Assembly: GCA_943912255.1 (NCBI GenBank)
Contig: CALTTP010000001.1
Span: 186,001-250,000, forward strand
Length of the DNA: 64,000 nucleotides
Direction: 5' to 3'
From: an uncultured Peptoniphilaceae bacterium
GTDB taxonomy: Bacteria > Bacillota > Clostridia > Tissierellales > Peptoniphilaceae
Below are positions 62,958 through 64,000 of the stretch, in pieces. The number at the start of each line of letters is the position of its first letter. Positions within the stretch are counted from its first letter, which is position 1. The translations under genes were made by a program, and so were the position numbers. The notes beneath the pieces are model-generated. The model saw nothing but the letters and a program-made list of their open reading frames with translations, searched no databases and was not told where the DNA came from.

Positions 62958-63704
62958 ATGAAAGGTAGTATTCATTCAATTGAAACCATGGGTCTTTTAG
63001 ATGGGCCTGGTATAAGGACAGTTGTGTTTTTGCAAGGTTGTCCCTTAAGATGTCAATATTGCCACAATCCAGATAGCCAAAGGGTTAACGGTGGAAAAGA
63101 AATGGATTCTGAGGAAATCTTAGAAATTGTAAAGAGATTTAAACCATACTTTAAAAGATCAAAGGGTGGGGTGACGATCTCTGGTGGTGAACCTCTAATC
63201 CAAGGGGACTTTCTAATAGAATTACTTCAAAAGATCCAAGGAGAGGGAATTTGTACCGTAGTTGACACTTCTGGATTTGGAGATAAATCTAAATATGATG
63301 AAATTTTAAAATATACTGATTTAGTTCTTTTGGACTTAAAACACTATGATCCTAAGGAGCATATGAAATTGGTTAAAAGACCAATGAATTTACAAGAGGA
63401 TTTTATAGAATCTCTTATAAAGAACAATACTAGACTTTGGATACGGCATGTTATGGTTCCAGGTTGGACGGATAATGAAGAATCTATGAGAAGATTAGCC
63501 GAAAGAATTTTACCTTTATATGATAGAGTTGAAAAGATTGAAATTCTTCCCTATATGACTTTTGGGGAAGGAAAGTATAAAGAACTTGGCTTAGAATATG
63601 AGTTAGAGGGCGTTGATCCTATGAAGAAATCAAGAGCTAAGGAATTGGAAGAGTATTTAATAGATTATCTGGAAGAGCAGATGAATATAAAAAGAGTTGT
63701 GTAA
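62958..63704 (+). CDS. pflA: pyruvate formate-lyase activating enzyme
   Basis: 248 residues. Radical-SAM activase: 4Fe-4S cysteines C28, C32 and C35 in LQGCPLRCQYCHNPD, MGLLDGPGIRTVVF at the start, GGVTISGGEPLIQ, and the conserved VMVPGWTDNEE. It puts the radical on Gly722 of PflB. Ends with a terminator hairpin. Confidence 0.97.
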   Translation: MKGSIHSIETMGLLDGPGIRTVVFLQGCPLRCQYCHNPDSQRVNGGKEMDSEEILEIVKRFKPYFKRSKGGVTISGGEPLIQGDFLIELLQKIQGEGICTVVDTSGFGDKSKYDEILKYTDLVLLDLKHYDPKEHMKLVKRPMNLQEDFIESLIKNNTRLWIRHVMVPGWTDNEESMRRLAERILPLYDRVEKIEILPYMTFGEGKYKELGLEYELEGVDPMKKSRAKELEEYLIDYLEEQMNIKRVV

Positions 63705-63729
63705 GGTGGGTTTATTCCCACCTTATTTT
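63703..63729 (+). terminator. Terminator of pflB-pflA
   Basis: 8-bp perfect stem AAGGTGGG/CCCACCTT with a 6-base loop, followed by ATTTTT. It overlaps the pflA stop. The remaining gap to 63961 shows only a promoter near its end. Confidence 0.88.
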
Positions 63730-63918
63730 TATGAAGATAAAGTTATGACTTCTTACAAAAAATTGGGTTGTGCTAATAATACAATGAAGTATTTTAATAT
63801 TATCGCAAAAGAAACGGAAAATTTTAAAATTCACATATAAAAACGGTTGAAATTTATGTAACTTCTTTTAAAATTTAGAAATTAAAATATACAAGAATAA
63901 CAGAATAAATTCTACGGT

Positions 63919-63946
63919 TTGATTATAAACTTCCATACTATATAAT
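63919..63946 (+). promoter_or_regulatory. Promoter of the gene running off the window end
   Basis: TTGATT (63919-63924), 16-base spacer, TATAAT (63941-63946). The -10 sits in a near-palindrome ACTATATAATTATAGT. Confidence 0.65.
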
Positions 63947-63961
63947 TATAGTGGAGGGAAT

Positions 63962-64000
63962 ATGGAAGAAATAATTAAAGAGACAAAGTTGTTTAATCAT
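63962..64000 (+). CDS. start of a gene cut by the window end
   Basis: ATG 63962 with GGAGGG 3 bases upstream and a promoter before it. Only 13 residues are visible (MEEIIKETKLFNH). A Crp/Fnr-type start (helix followed by LF) is possible but far from proven. Confidence 0.6.
   Translation, partial: MEEIIKETKLFNH

Noticed and set aside
63784..63840. 18-codon frame (MKYFNIIAKETENF...) after pflA
   Set aside because: No ribosome binding site or promoter at the right distance; AT-rich DNA gives such frames by chance.
1..64000. Mobile elements, prophage or CRISPR
   Set aside because: No transposase, integrase, phage structural gene or regularly spaced repeats were found. Base composition and gene style are even across the window.

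Overview
The window is an ordinary chromosomal stretch from a low-GC, anaerobic Gram-positive bacterium. The best guess is the Tissierellia/Peptoniphilaceae group of Firmicutes. This is inferred from the AT-rich codon usage, strong GGAGG ribosome binding sites, pyruvate formate-lyase, the iron-sulfur L-serine dehydratase pair, Rex, AddAB, an ABC-F protein, mraZ-rsmH-ftsL-PBP and the DUF969-DUF979-pcp operon. I see no insertion sequence, prophage, integrase or CRISPR array. Two tRNA genes (His-GTG and Leu-TAG) sit together near 53.6-53.8 kb.

Layout. 0-2.1 kb: DUF969-DUF979-pcp, peptide/pyroglutamate use. 2.2-5.8 kb (minus): a MacB-like ABC system whose third gene encodes a large exported, membrane-anchored protein. 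6-10.4 kb: DUF3841, a heterodimeric ABC exporter pair and DUF2200. 10.5-16 kb (mostly minus): FetAB-like transporter, a yccF gene broken by one in-frame TAA, aldehyde dehydrogenase, SpoIIM-family protein, an apparent pseudo-ATPase and a DppA-like D-aminopeptidase. 16-19.4 kb: rex, an ABC-F ATPase and pyrophosphatase. 19.5-24.1 kb: DUF1893, an atypical RelA/SpoT-domain protein, an AcpS-NnrD fusion, alr and a MazF toxin with no visible antitoxin. 24.3-30.3 kb: YitT, serine dehydratase, CvfB, a cytoplasmic PpiC isomerase, PepD and a His/Cys-rich DUF1292 protein.

30.5-34 kb: HAD hydrolase, Bcp peroxiredoxin, radical-SAM protein and small unknowns. 34.1-47.4 kb: an MltG-like fragment protein (minus), then a dense plus-strand run: RluA pseudouridine synthase, nucleoside kinase, ROK kinase, AddB, AddA, response regulator, sensor kinase and lipoprotein. 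Many of these genes overlap. 47.4-50.3 kb (minus): lgt, yebC, nadE, yigZ. 50.4-53.3 kb: class A PBP. 53.6-55.1 kb: tRNAs and a membrane-bound XRE regulator. 55.3-56 kb (minus): a short-chain dehydrogenase. 56.3-60.5 kb: mraZ, rsmH, ftsL-like and a PASTA-containing PBP, a shortened dcw cluster. 60.7-63.7 kb: pflB-pflA. The window ends in the first codons of another gene.

Most interesting signals: the AcpS-NnrD fusion without the usual epimerase domain; the orphan MazF with intact catalytic residues and its own promoter inside alr; the RelA/SpoT-like protein with a long unknown C-terminal half; the pseudo-ATPase; the single-codon break in yccF; and several well-formed operator-like repeats (mraZ, SDR/mraZ divergent region, XRE gene, pflB). 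Nothing here proves a wholly new system. All family assignments were made by reading motifs, without database searches.
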